This document shows, in pieces, positions 26,281-38,270 of a DNA stretch of 64,000 bases (the stretch's first letter is position 1; each line of letters opens with the position of its first letter). The notes beneath the pieces were generated by a model, which was given only the letters and a program-made list of their open reading frames with translations, made no database searches and was not told where the DNA came from. The DNA comes from Embiotoca jacksoni (taxonomy: Eukaryota; Chordata; Actinopteri; Embiotocidae), in contig JAKOON010000008.1 of the NCBI GenBank assembly GCA_022577435.1, positions 2,237,501 through 2,301,500 on the forward strand. The letters are read 5' to 3'. The translations under genes were made by a program, and so were the position numbers.

Positions 26281-26450
26281 GATGTATGCTGCTAGGGGGC
26301 ACTGCAGAAAGAGGTTCATGTTCAGGATTTTATTCAGTGTCCATCCGACCCCTGTAAAACCTAAATACATGTTTCATCTCTAATGGGCCCAATAGAAAAT
26401 GAAGGGGAAATGTGTAAAACGTCTCCAACACCACCATATTTTAAACACAA
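26281..26450 (-). repeat. Interspersed repeat, family C, copy 1
   Basis: It contains CATCTCTAATGGGC (26374-26387), GAAGGGGAAATGTGTAAAAC and CTCCAACACCACCATA. The 14-base word recurs at 27277-27290, followed by a diverged version of the same string. The reverse complement has the form of a repeat common in fish (GGTGTTGGAGAC...). Strand is assigned from that form. Confidence 0.45.
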
Positions 26451-27229
26451 AGTACGTAACAATTAAAAAAAAAACAATACAAAATGCTGGAGGTGTATAC
26501 GTACCATTACATGTAGTAGACCTATTAAAATGTGTACTAATCCAAATGTACACAGTATAAGCAGTATTTGTAATGTAATACTAATACGAATAGTATAATT
26601 GTATAATGCACTGTTTAATGTGATGAGTTTACAAATGTGCAAATAGATTTTATTGTGATGGGCCTAATTTATAGTGGCTATTTTTATATTTCATAACAAG
26701 TCCAAAGCTTGTCACACTGTGTCACTGTCACTCACTCTCTGCGCTCCCGACATCTTCTATGACTGTTGATGGAATTTTCCAAGAGAACTGATTGGTCAGT
26801 AGGTGTTGCTTTTATATGTTTTGAGCACAAGTTATCACGGTGATGTATCTTGGAAAGAAGTAATGACCTTCATGGTACTGAAAAAACAGTGTTATACCTG
26901 AAGTAACCTTAAAAACCACAAATCCTGCTTGGTAGTAAAGTCCTCAAAAAGACCTAAATATAAATAATAAGACCAGCAAGAAAACATGAGGATGTAACTA
27001 AATACAACTTAACATAGAAGAAACAAAAATGTGTCCACAAAATTACAAGTATATTGTAAAATACTCCCATCATATGATTTTAAGAACATTTGCATACATT
27101 TTGTTGATAGAGGTGTTTCTGACATTTTCATTCATTGATTTGTGTGTGGATTTCTTTTTCCACCAAATGCGTCTATCAACTCCCGTTCATGATTCCACAT
27201 GTATTAAGTTAAAAATGAAGTCAATATGA

Positions 27230-27420
27230 CTGACTGGGCCAAACATCTTAGTTTGTTCCTTTTTTAAAGAAATCCTCATCTCTAATGGGCTGAGTACAGT
27301 GAAACGGAAAACATGCAACATTCCCCTGACACCAATAACAAGACATGAAGCTGTGATAATTGCAGTTTGATTGGTTTTCATGGAAAAGCTGATGAATCCC
27401 ACAATTTTGTCCAAAGATGG
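27230..27420 (-). repeat. Interspersed repeat, family C, copy 2 (diverged)
   Basis: It shares CATCTCTAATGGGC and a following GAAACGGAAAACATGCAACA ... CTGACACCAATAAC block with copy 1 at 26281, in the same orientation and about 0.9 kb away. This could be two insertions or one local duplication. Confidence 0.35.
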
Positions 27421-28859
27421 AAGAAAAAAAAAGAACTGAATTACGACATTCATCAGTGTGATTACTTCACAAGTGTAAGTGACACATAAGAAACCACAAA
27501 GAGTTTAACATTTCAATTTTAATTGTGTTCTTCTAGGTCTAAATAGCACACTCTTTCTAAATGCAGCTCTGGGAGCGTGGAAGGAGCAAGTACTAACTGA
27601 TTACTTCGATGACTGCAGAATGTGCCGCGAATTGGTGCGGCAGAGCAGAACTGAAGTGAGCATCCACTGATTGGCTAAGTATGCAAAGTGCTTCTGTCTG
27701 CAGTGTGCTGCGCTCCACACACACTACTTCTCAGAACAGAACAACCATTGCATTTGTGTGTAGAATGCAACTTTGCGTGTCTTTCAGAGGTCTAGTATGA
27801 TTTTGCGTCAAGTACTGTTATTAGAACTGCCAGAGGGATCATTTGGGTCAGTATTCTTAATGAGCTTGCAGTGGTCATTACCACTGGTGACCAAAGAAAA
27901 AACAAATCATTTTCACATTCTTCTTTCTGGATGATATTATTTAGACTTCGGGACTGTAAGACAGTTATTATTGTGGTTGAGATGATGGGAGAGGAGTATT
28001 ATGTTTGACCCTTTAAAAAAAAAAAAAAGATCGAACAGGATTATTAATATTTGTCTTGACCAAGAAGAAACAAAACACCCTCCCTGCTATTTAGATTGCA
28101 GCTTAATGGAAGAATATTGTTTACAAAGTTCAAATCAAGCATTTGGAGTGTAATTTTAAGATTGCAACAATTATGTTAAGCATTACAAATGTCACATCCT
28201 CTTTACAATGCTTTCATGACACTTCCAATAGTTTGGACCAATAGCTACTAAACTAACACTCTTTGCCACTATCTCTAAATAGAAACACAAGCGGTAGGTC
28301 TGTGGCTACTGAGGGGCTTCAGATGTACAGGTACTGTCGTGCTAGACATGCATTATATTACATGGTATATTATTGCTATATAATGCATTTAACCATAATG
28401 CAGCACCATTATGTTTCAAAATACAGTGAGGATGATTTCTAGCCAGAATTAATAGAAAGGTTTGGAGAGATTATTTTATTACACTCAATCACAACATACT
28501 GTAGATATCCACATCTACTTTAGTCAAAACTAATGTTTAACTGAAGCTCTACTATGTCAAAAGTCCTCATAAAAAGACATGATTGTTGCTCAAGAACCAG
28601 ATCAGTATAGTACCACAGTGTGTAATACACCTGTCAGTCCACTAGAGGGTACTGTGTCAGTGTCACGTTTTGCCTTGTCCCGGCGTGGACATTACACGTA
28701 TGTATGACCAGGGTAAAAGAAGGAGGTCATGTGATCAAGGTAATGTTACGAAGGACATTTGAAGAAGTAAAAAAAAAAGGGCTTAAGTCCGAATAGCGTG
28801 ATAAAGTTAACCCTGGATTTTACCCAAGAGATACAGGGTTTGAGTTTGTGATAACATGA

Positions 28860-29030
28860 CGTAGAATTCTATTAAGAAACCTTTTCCTGATCCTAGCCAA
28901 GTAGTTCTGGTGCCTGATGCTAACAACGTGTTATTTTGTCACGCCGAGGCGAGACAAACCATGACATTAACACAGTAGGCTGAAGTAGACAGACAGGTGG
29001 ATTACATGCTTCGTGTGTGATACCGGGTTG
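28860..29030 (+). repeat. Interspersed repeat, family D, copy 1
   Basis: It contains CCTAGCCAAGTAGTTCTGGTGCC, TTTTGTCACGCCGAGGCG and a terminal GTGATACCGGGTTG. The same terminal string closes the copies near 54748 and 59258. The 'CCAAGTAGTTTTGGTGCC' type of wording is familiar from fish repeats. Confidence 0.5.
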
Positions 29031-29583
29031 CACAAATATTTATGGCCCATATCGGTTGAAGCTATTTTTGGATACAATAGTTGTGATAAATGCTTAAATG
29101 TTTGTTGTTGTTGTTGTTTTCTTTTTACATTAAAATATCCATAAAGACTAAACAAAGTCTCCTCAGCACAGTAACAACGGACTAACACCCCTTTTGCCCC
29201 CCCACCCACACACAATAATATCTGTACAGTTTCCAGTGCAAGGAAACACAATCGCGGCAAATTAAATCTCATACAGTCTGTTCATATAGAGAATGCTGGA
29301 GGAAAAAACTAAACTAAACAGATGCATTAACCCTGAGTTATCCTTGCATGATCAATATGTCAGAGCTTTGGCCTTGGCTCTAATGATTAGGCTGTGCTAG
29401 TATATTAGCTTGATGCATTATAAATCCAATAACTTTGTCCAGCAGTGTGTGTTTGTCCCAACATAAAAAGCTGCGACATAATAGAGATCAAGCAGAGTAT
29501 TTAGTCTTAATTTTCTTCAGCTCTGTTAGAAAAAACATCAATTATTAATATTCTTCTGTGCGCACACTCTGAATGTGTTTATG

Positions 29584-29585
<2 letters not shown>

Positions 29586-29616
<31 letters not shown>
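29586..29616 (+). repeat. (TC)n microsatellite
   Basis: About 15 TC units, uninterrupted. Confidence 0.95.
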
Positions 29617-29619
<3 letters not shown>

Positions 29620-30926
29620 GTCCTCCTCTGCTGTCTCTAATTAAATGGGGTGAAACAGCCTTGTGTTTCACTTTTATGTGTTTCAATTTTGTCAGCAACT
29701 TTCCCCACAATGCACCCATCTGAATTTCAAATGATAAATGAAAATTCGGCTCTTAGTGAAGTAATTCCATTAAAGGCCCACATTATGGAAATAAAGACAA
29801 AAACCTACAGTATGTAATTTAATTTTCTGCATTTGGTTTCTCATAGGGACCTCAGTGGATGAGACCATCTATCGAATGTACTAATATTTAAGTGCCTCGT
29901 CTTCCCTGAAAACCACATTACTCTGTACATAAATGAAACATTTTCATTGAGCCATTCCTCTACAGCGTATTTCCTTTTTACTTTACTTAGCCTTGCATGA
30001 ATTCGATATTTGGAATTTATTTCCACAATAACCAAATCTCTGTCTCGACTGGACTGCATCTTCTTTTTACCCAAAGTTCGACCAGATTTGATGAAGTCGA
30101 GTTTCGTGAGTTTCAAACTAACAAACAACCTCTGCATCACTTAGAAGATTGATGAAGCCCACATTGCACGTTTGAATAATGTGTAAGACATGACAGAGGC
30201 CACTGCCAGAGGTTATTTTCATGCTCCTGGCATGTGTTTGGGTGGAGCGGTGGCAGCTTTAACAGGGATATGGATCCCGGCCTGGGGAGATGTCTCAGCC
30301 TTGCTGTTGGATCATTATTCCGATGGACAAAGCCTCAGTTATAAATAGGTTCATGGAGTTCTTGGGCGGCACACTCTTTGTTTTCAGGCCGGCCCTATTT
30401 GTCTTATTGATCTGAATATGTGTGGCCACGGAGCTGCTGTTAGGAGGACCGGCTGAATGGATGTTTAGGTGCTGTTTTCACCTTATTTCAAAAAACACGT
30501 ATTTGTTGTATGAAATTTTGATAATTTTACTCATATTTACATAATATTTGACTACTAAAGCTCCAAGATGTGTTCCAAACATAATTAAGTGTTTATCTTA
30601 AAGCTATAGTGCAGGACTTTCATGAATGCCTGTTACATTCAAGCCCTCGCTTGAATCTCTCTGTATTTTACACTGTACAGAGTTTTTACATCTGTTATCT
30701 GGTGCTGCTGACCGGAAGAATGCATACTGAGCATGCTCTATAGACAGAGCTTGTGCACCAGAGACTGAAGCCAGCCAAATTGCATTTTAGCCACTATGCT
30801 AAAGTAAATGTGAATTAAATAAATCTATCATGTGGCTTTCCCAATGTTACCGGACTAAATGGATCAAATTCTTATAGTAAAACGAGTCATTTTGTGGCAG
30901 TTATTTTATTTGTCCACCTTGTACAA

Positions 30927-31200
30927 CCATAGACTGCATTTAAAAATGGACGTAGCTCTGAAAAATGAGGCCGATGCAGAAGTGCCATAAGCTGCAATAC
31001 CGCCTGGTGCCGCGAGAGGAAGTCATTCCTTCTCACTATTTTTCTGGCCGTCCATCTGAAAAAAATCCTGTCACTAATTAGAAAATAGGCTTGTTTGATT
31101 GACAGTCCTGCGGTGCAGTAAGGTTACAGCTATCGGTGGGCGGGATGTAGTATCACTGGGTTTCAGATCAGATCGAGTCAGACTGGTTGCCGCTTGGTAC
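30927..31200 (-). repeat. Interspersed repeat, family B copy, reverse orientation
   Basis: Begins CCATAGACTGCATTTAAAAATGGACGTAGC. Its reverse complement reads GGCACTTCTGCATCGGC, then a spacer, then GCTACGTCCA, TTTTTAAATGCAGTCTATGG. This aligns with 43790-43856 (GGCACTTCCGCATTGAC ... CTACATCCA ... AATACAGTCTATGG). The distal part near 31190 has GGTTGCCGCTTGG wording common in fish repeats. The 5' limit is uncertain. Confidence 0.6.
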
Positions 31201-31772
31201 AGCCACAACAGTTGTGACAGAGTAGGCTCAATGATATTTCTGCGCATCAAAGGATACCAAAGGGACATGAGGTTGAAGACCTGCAAGCTTTGTTCAGCTA
31301 CCTCTTTGTGCTCATTTACAGTTTTAATTCTAACATTGAATTAATTGAGTTCTGAATATGAAAGCGACCGATAATCGAGATTCATTAGAAGAAACAAGGC
31401 AAATCTGCAGCTTCAACAGGGAGGGAGTGTCCTTGATATAAGTGCATCTTTAAGATCGATGATAGTACAAAGAAAAACTTGGTGGTATTCGTGAAAAATG
31501 GTCTTCTAATTCTAGCCCTCCACCAGTGTTTACAAGAGTAGGTTAATTTCTGCTGCGCAGCATGGTCTCAGTGAGGGCTGAAATCACAGATGTGCTCTAC
31601 AGGGCTCCACATGGTTACACCAGCATCAGCAACTTTCCTACCACCTAGCATATGTGGAAACTCAGCCTGGAATGCATCCATGAGGAAGAGAGCAAAGGAA
31701 GCTTTGCTGACCCCAGACAAAATCAAATGGAGGGAGGTGACGGATGAAGGGAAGGATGGAGAATGGGGAGCA

Positions 31773-31773
31773 C

Positions 31774-31799
<26 letters not shown>
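31773..31799 (+). repeat. (GT)n microsatellite
   Basis: About 13 GT units, followed by GCGAG. Confidence 0.95.
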
Positions 31800-31805
<6 letters not shown>

Positions 31806-32512
31806 GAGGGGGTGGAGGCCTCCATTTTCTGGGGATTCAAATATGGCTGTAAAACTTTAATGATTCCCTGTCTATTGACAAAACGGCCACCCATCTACGA
31901 CTCATCTACTTTTCACAATTTGAGGCTAAATTAAAAGTCTGTTTTTTTGACAATATGAATGAGTACATTCATGAATGAACAACTTGTGGCATTGAAACAT
32001 TAACGGGAGCATATTAATGATGCTGGACCCTTTTGTGTTTATCTGTTGAGGCTCTTTCACCATGGATGTACACAATCAGACAATGTCATATTAACAAGGT
32101 CCAAACAACAGAAACTAGGGGGCCCATGATAACATTGAGAAGTGCTCTGCTTCAATTAAGAATGAGAAGGAATGGAAATGCAGGTATTTTTCTGAATGTA
32201 TGCAGAATAAATATATAAAATATCCATAAAAAAATCTAGAGGTTAACATTAAACCCTTATCTGTGTCCTCAAGGTCTTACAAGCCATCTTCTAAACAGCT
32301 ACAATTACTTGTACATTTGTTTGTTAACTAATGATTTTGGACAAAATGCATGTACAACTACATCCTATTTCTGGCCTCGCCACCACCCCTGAAAAAGACT
32401 TTTGTTCAAAAGAAAACACCTGTCCTGTACATCCCAGCTTCGGCAGCAGTTCTTCTTCTCTTCTACTCCCGTGGCAGCTCGACTTCCTCTCCTCCTGTTG
32501 CTGTTGCCGTCA

Positions 32513-32602
32513 ATGGATGAAGACAGACTACTTGTTGAGGTCGAGAAATATCCTGAGCTATACGACCCACAATCCCACTATTATAACGGCAAAGGCAAAA
32601 AA
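32513..32602 (+). pseudogene. MADF/Myb-SANT-like domain fragment
   Basis: An ATG at 32513 opens MDEDRLLVEVEKYPELYDPQ, followed by SHYYNGKGKKK. The 'LI/LV-x-x-V-x-x-YPELYD' string is the start of a MADF (Myb/SANT-like) DNA-binding domain. In fish these occur in proteins encoded by, or derived from, PIF/Harbinger transposons. The match breaks off in a poly(A) stretch, where a full domain would continue with a conserved Trp helix. The frame stops at 32642-32644. The upstream frame (from 32402) is pyrimidine-rich and does not look like part of the same protein. I read it as a truncated copy or pseudogene. An alternative is a first exon spliced to one I cannot see, because AAAAAATATCTTGCC offers no clear donor. 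Confidence 0.4.
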
Positions 32603-33025
32603 AAAATATCTTGCCTGCTTTTTTGCTGTTTTTTTGGTGGATAAATAAGTAGAAGTAGAGGATGTCTGCACATGTTGTTAAGCTGATGTAGTAGACATTT
32701 TATTAGTGTACTGGGATGCCTTTTAATATAAAGAAAGATCCTTACACACATACTTTCCTTTAGTGATGGGGGACAGTAGTTTTTTTTAGGTTCACGGTTT
32801 TTGATTTGAGGTGTTGGTTTGAATTGAGTCCTTTCTTCCATAGTTTTGTTCTGACTAAAGAATGATAGGGCGTGGTTTGCATGTATCTATAGGCCTTAAT
32901 ATACTGTACTTCAAAGCTCCAATTTGCATGTGGCCAGCTGATTTTTGGTAATTCTTTTGCAGTAGTGACGGTACAGTGGAGGCCACAGACCTTCATGAAA
33001 GGGAAAAGGGAAGGTTTGCCTTTAG

Positions 33026-33060
33026 GTACATTGCACAGTTGTCACTTCTGTGCAATGTAC
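33026..33060. other. Perfect 13-bp stem hairpin
   Basis: GTACATTGCACAG (33026-33038) and its exact reverse complement CTGTGCAATGTAC (33048-33060) are separated by nine bases. The stem is too short for a typical miRNA precursor unless flanking pairs are added, and the flanks do not pair. Confidence 0.6.
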
Positions 33061-33634
33061 AGACCGTTAGCGACCGTTGTACTGTTGCGTGTTCCTCCAG
33101 CATATAAAACCTACCTTCACCTGTTAGAATGAATCAATTAGTAAGATCAAGCAGCTCTGCCAATTAGAGGCAACATAATGCCACAGAACCGCCTGGAACC
33201 AATTGACGTGAGCCTATATTTGCATTACCTCACGTTTGTTTTTTTTATCCCCGAAAACTTCCCACTGTGATGAAATCTGGCTTTTAAGATCTTTTTCTTC
33301 TTCCCCACCTCACATATTAAAGGAGAAATATGTCTTCCCAGTCACCACCTAACATATTGCCCTTAAGCTCACATCTTTTACAGAAGCCAATCACAGTCAT
33401 TTCCATTTCATGTCCATGACTGGACTCTGGGCAGGAAATTGTCTCGTGGTCTAATGATGCCGTGAAATGAAACTGCGTATTGAAGTTTAACACAGACTGT
33501 AATAGAAATGAAAAGGGGGAAACTCATAAAAGTGTAGCTGGGATACAAAAGCGTTTCTGTGTCTGAGTAAGAATCTGCCTTTGTGCTGCATTTACTTGAA
33601 GTGTATGTGTGTGTTTGCGAGTGTTTCTAGGCCA

Positions 33635-33636
33635 GT

Positions 33637-33661
<25 letters not shown>
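33635..33661 (+). repeat. (GT)n microsatellite
   Basis: About 13 GT units ending in GAGAGAG. Confidence 0.95.
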
Positions 33662-33667
<6 letters not shown>

Positions 33668-34977
33668 CAGTTTGGAGACTGGCTGACCTTTATGAGGACC
33701 TCCCTTACTGAAGCTGTCCTGTAGTCGTATTAATATTACCATTTCAATACACTGCCAAGCCTGGCTGGCAATAAAATATTCAGCTGACCTTTAAGGCAAA
33801 AAAGACTTAGTTAGAGACTGTCATATCATTTAACCTTAAGACTGTACGGTGTAAGTGTGAGCTGTGTCGCTGTGTGCCCCTCATTACCAGCCACACTCTG
33901 ACAGAGTTCTCTCTTTAACTGAAAGCAAGCCTGTGGCAAAGGGACCAACCTACTGTTCCTACTGAGAGCCATTTATTCCATCTCTGTCTCTGCACGTCAA
34001 GGCGCCAAATTGAAGACCCAACCTGACGTCTTCCTGTCATTCATCTGAAGGGTCCTCTTTTAAGTATGCATGTGATTTATGTGCATCTGAGGAACATGCA
34101 GCACGTGTACAGTATACAGCATTTTGTTTGAACCTTTTAGGAGTGAAGGGTTCTTTTCCTTCCCACCTTCAGGTTAAGGCTATATACTCTATTGACATAC
34201 GTATTTGTTTTTTACCACACATGAAGTCATTTAATGAGGGGATTTAGTCAAACTCAACACTTTCTGAAAAAAAACAAAAAACAAAACACATTTACTTGGA
34301 TACATTTGGAATATTCAGAGCAAAAACACTTAGATAGTCGACACAAATAAATACACAGTGCAACAAAAAAACTCAACAGAAGATCCAAATAAGACATCAC
34401 ATTCAAGCTTTTGACTGACAAGTGATCTTTAGGTCTTGTAGTGCAAAAAAAGCTGGCTGGCGAAGCACTAATGAGAGCGAAACAGAAGAGGAAGCTGTAA
34501 TGATGAAGATAATGACTGATGGTGTGACTCTTCTTTTGTTCCTGGGCTGAACTGACAGTGAGTACAGAGCAGTAATGAATGTAGGTCAATAACCAGCTGC
34601 TTACATGGAGATATCTTAAAAGAGTCATGTAAAAGAAGGAAAACCAGCCACACGCAAAGGTGAGAATAAAACAGTAAATGTAGAATAACTTTTAAAAAAA
34701 AAAATGTTTGTGTTGCCCTGTTACCAAATAGTTCCACAAAAAAAATACACCACTCAAGCAGCCAGACTTAGTATATGCAAGTTTGCAACTAAAGTCCAAG
34801 GTAAAAGGAGGCAGAAATATATGCATGACATGAGATTCATAAAGTTGTTCATTCCTGTTTCTCATTCATTGTAACTTTGAAATCATGAACATGGACTCTC
34901 ATTTAAGAGTTTTGTTGTCAAATTGTCAATAAGGATCACGTGCGCATGCCTGATTTCCACTCTCACAATTTTTGTTT

Positions 34978-35135
34978 TAAGTTTTCGATTTCATTTACAT
35001 AGCACCAAATCACAACATAAGGCCCCTAAGGATACTTTACATTTGTAAAACCAGGACCTTACAGTATTATAGAGACAACCAACAATTCCCACAAAAGCAT
35101 TTGGTGACAGTAGAGACACCTGGCTGTAAAAAAAA
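34978..35135 (+). repeat. Teleost interspersed repeat, family A, copy 2
   Basis: A diverged counterpart of 3831-4084: ATTTACATAGCACCAAATCACA, then a spacer with CCTTACAGTATTATAGAGACAACCAACAATTCC and GGTGACAGTAGAGACACCTGGC. It is in the same orientation as copy 1 and ends before the CTCGACCGG block of that copy. Confidence 0.6.
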
Positions 35136-36479
35136 AACTGTAAAATGTTACGCCATGTGATGCAGAGCAGCAGAGACCAGCATGAAGGAAAATAAACCCC
35201 ATCAGGGCGGGGTGCAACACAGACAAAAAGAAAACGCAGAAAAATACTTGTTCAAATGTTGCGTTTAATAAGAGAAGAAGCTAAAGTTGATCTTGTTTAT
35301 GTTCAGTGTCTGATTTATGAAGCAGTTCATTTTCTGCTGTACAAAGTTGATGTGCTGCTCCAATAATCAGCCACCATCATACTTGTTGTTGTTTCCTTCT
35401 GTATCAGGTAAATATAACCATGTTTATCAAACCAAGATGAGACAATGTTCGAAGGCACTGTGTCTCAGAAACAATTACAGCATTTCTTACGAATACAAAA
35501 ACAAATGTAACCCACAAAAAAAAAAACGATTTTGTGGCAAATGCCCTGCGTAATTCAACCTCCACAACAGTAGATGGCGCTATAAGGCGACTTAAACATG
35601 ACCAATTAGGATTCTGAATATGCTCAGCAAAAACTAAACAACCAAATTAGATACTATCAGTTTTAACTGTATTTTTTGTATTTATTTTATTTAACTGATT
35701 GAATCGTTAACAATTTTAAGTTTTACGTTAAGTTTTCAGTACAGTCATTTTCGCTTCCAAAAACGTAGGTCATTGCAGCACATAATGATCCAGTACCTGA
35801 TTAACATGATAGCTTCACATCCCAAATCCACAAAAAAAATCAAATGCCAATCAAGTTGTTAATTTCCTGTGCAAACAGGCCTCTTCAAAGCATTTAGTAA
35901 AACAACTTAAAGTCAACTTTAATGCAAATGTTATGGTTTATGGCCATTTATAAACACAAAGGGCACAGTGGGTCATGGACGTGTACGTTTTTTGGTTGTT
36001 TTTTATTCCTCTTCAGCTCCTACAAAAGTTACTCTAGTTTTCTCATTGATTTATTATTTATTGTATTGTATTGTAGTGTATTATATATTATTTTTTTATG
36101 TTTTCTTACCGCATCTAATATTTAAAGTTTTTAAGGGTTGTGTCAAGTCTGTGGTCATTTTAGAGTGCGTAGTGGATTGTTCTGTACTGGACCTCAGTTA
36201 ACTATCCAGTACTAACAGTGTCTTCGAATCCGAGCAACGCCCTTTGAGTGTCGTCCAGCATCAGATATCATTCGTATCCCTCTCAGACTTGAGTGAAATC
36301 TCCCTTTTATTGCAACATGCAAACGGATCACTGCGTACAAACATATGAGGACGAAGAGGCCGTTCATCTAATCTTGCATTCGGCATACAGAGACACATGC
36401 TGGTGTGTGCACACCAGAAGCACAAACACACAACATATGCATAAATAAAGGCACATATCTACATGGTGCAAACACTGTT

Positions 36480-36480
<1 letters not shown>

Positions 36481-36527
<47 letters not shown>
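36481..36527 (+). repeat. (CA)n microsatellite
   Basis: About 23 uninterrupted CA units. Confidence 0.97.
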
Positions 36528-36529
<2 letters not shown>

Positions 36530-37041
36530 ACATACAGGGAGAGAGAGGGAGGAAACCCATCTGCTTGGAACAAACACAATGGATGCATGCCCTTTGGGAG
36601 TCCTGGCAAATGAATACTGTTGACAGAACAATTAGCATCTTAGAGACAGGATAACCTTTACTCAATACATCATCTTTATTGTTCTCGACCTTCATTCTCA
36701 CTCCATTTTATAGTAGCCCTATATTCCTCTCTGTCCGTGTTTGTGCATGCGTGCTTGTGCATGGCCGTCCGCGTGTTACGAAGCGCTTCTCCGAGGCCGT
36801 GTGTACGAGTGTAAAGAACAGTGCTGGAGCTGGGACCCCGAGGAACATGTGAAGTGTTTAATGTGGTGAAACAGGTGCAGCGAGACAGAAAGGGCAGCCC
36901 AGCCAGAGCTAGTAGGTTAGTCACACTCTGACCCTCACATCACAGAGCTGGCAGCGCTGTAGGCAGAGATGAACAAATTGCTCTTTCCTTTTCCTTTTCT
37001 CCTCCCATTCTCTTCCTCCATCTCTTTAACGCTCTCTCACT

Positions 37042-37158
<117 letters not shown>

Positions 37159-37983
37159 GAAATAACACCATCACCGACAATCATGTTTTACTTTCACACT
37201 GATGTATTAGTTTGGTGATAATTTATAGCTGTCAAAGATATAATGTCCAAATGGTCTGTTATTGTTAGTGAAATATTTGAAGGATTTTATTTGACAGCTT
37301 AACAAGTTTACTGCTTCGTGTACACACAAGTTCCAGGTGTGTCGTGTATCAGCTCTGTCCACATTTTTTATACCCACAGGTGGCACGGCTTTTATTGTGG
37401 TTTGTTTATCTTTTTTAAAACGAATCCAGAATCATACACATTCTTGTACTTCAGTATCTGGACAATGAACTTCTCATCAGCGGGTGTAGAATGGAAGAAC
37501 CTATAACATTTAGATTGTGGGTGGATCTACGTATTACGGTATGTTTAATTTCCATTAATATTGCAAGATGCAGCATTTAGCGATCAAATCCAGTAGATAG
37601 CATTAAAGTTTAATAGAAAAAAAAGGCAAATTTAGAGGTACAATAACGGCATCATAATCCACATTCACGGGTACCAGTGATCCTGGGATACACATGCACA
37701 TGTTTAAACTAAATACCAGAAGCAGTCGTTATGGGGCACCAGAGGTGTACTGGGAAAGAAATTCACCCCTGGACTTATCCACTGGGCCAGTAAAGAGGCA
37801 GACAGGGCCAGTAAAAACGTAATGGATTTTTGATGCTCCACCCGCCCACCGAAGCAGTGGCCCTCTGTTAATAGTTCAGTTAGAGCTTGTTATATAAATA
37901 AAGGTTGAAAAAAAAAATCAAATTTGATATTTTTATGGCTCCTATCGAACTCAAGGCTATAAATAAATCCCAATCAAATGAAA

Positions 37984-38270
37984 TCCATTATCCATAACCT
38001 CTTTATCCTGTGCTGGAGCCTATCGCAGCTGACTGGGATAGGCGTGTTACACCCCTGACTGATCACCCATACATCACAACACAGAAAGACACAACATACC
38101 TAGAATCTCCAATTAAGCTAACAGGCATGTCTTTGGATGATGGGAGGAAGCTGGAGAAAACCCACGCAAGTATAGGGAGAATATGCAAACTCAACACAGA
38201 AAGGTAGAGGTTGAAACCCAGATCCTTCTTGCTGTAGGGTGACAGTGCTAGCCACTGCACCATCATGCCA
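37984..38270 (+). repeat. Widespread teleost interspersed repeat (LINE-tail type)
   Basis: It begins CCATTATCCATAACCTCTTTATCC and GGAGCCTATCGCAGCTGACTGGG. It continues through GCATGTCTTTGGATGATGGGAGGAAG and GGAGAATATGCAAACTC, and ends CAGTGCTAGCCACTGCACCATCATGCC. This full-length string is familiar from many fish genomes. I leave the class name open because I cannot check Repbase. It explains the open frames at 38010-38290. Confidence 0.8.

Larger units (their letters stand above)
14457..30926. other. Gene-poor stretch downstream of cdh8
   Basis: I see no recognisable coding gene here. The region has scattered short open frames without domains, homopolymer runs (T33 at 17821-17853, A30 at 22557-22586), a (TC)n array (29586-29616) and fragments of interspersed repeats listed separately. 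Some non-repeat segments rich in TAAT cores (17230-17350, 17640-17720, 20280-20365) could be regulatory. Confidence 0.6.

Noticed and set aside
28348..28388. 10-bp inverted repeat ATGCATTATA/TATAATGCAT
   Set aside because: AT-rich and short, so likely to occur by chance in this composition.
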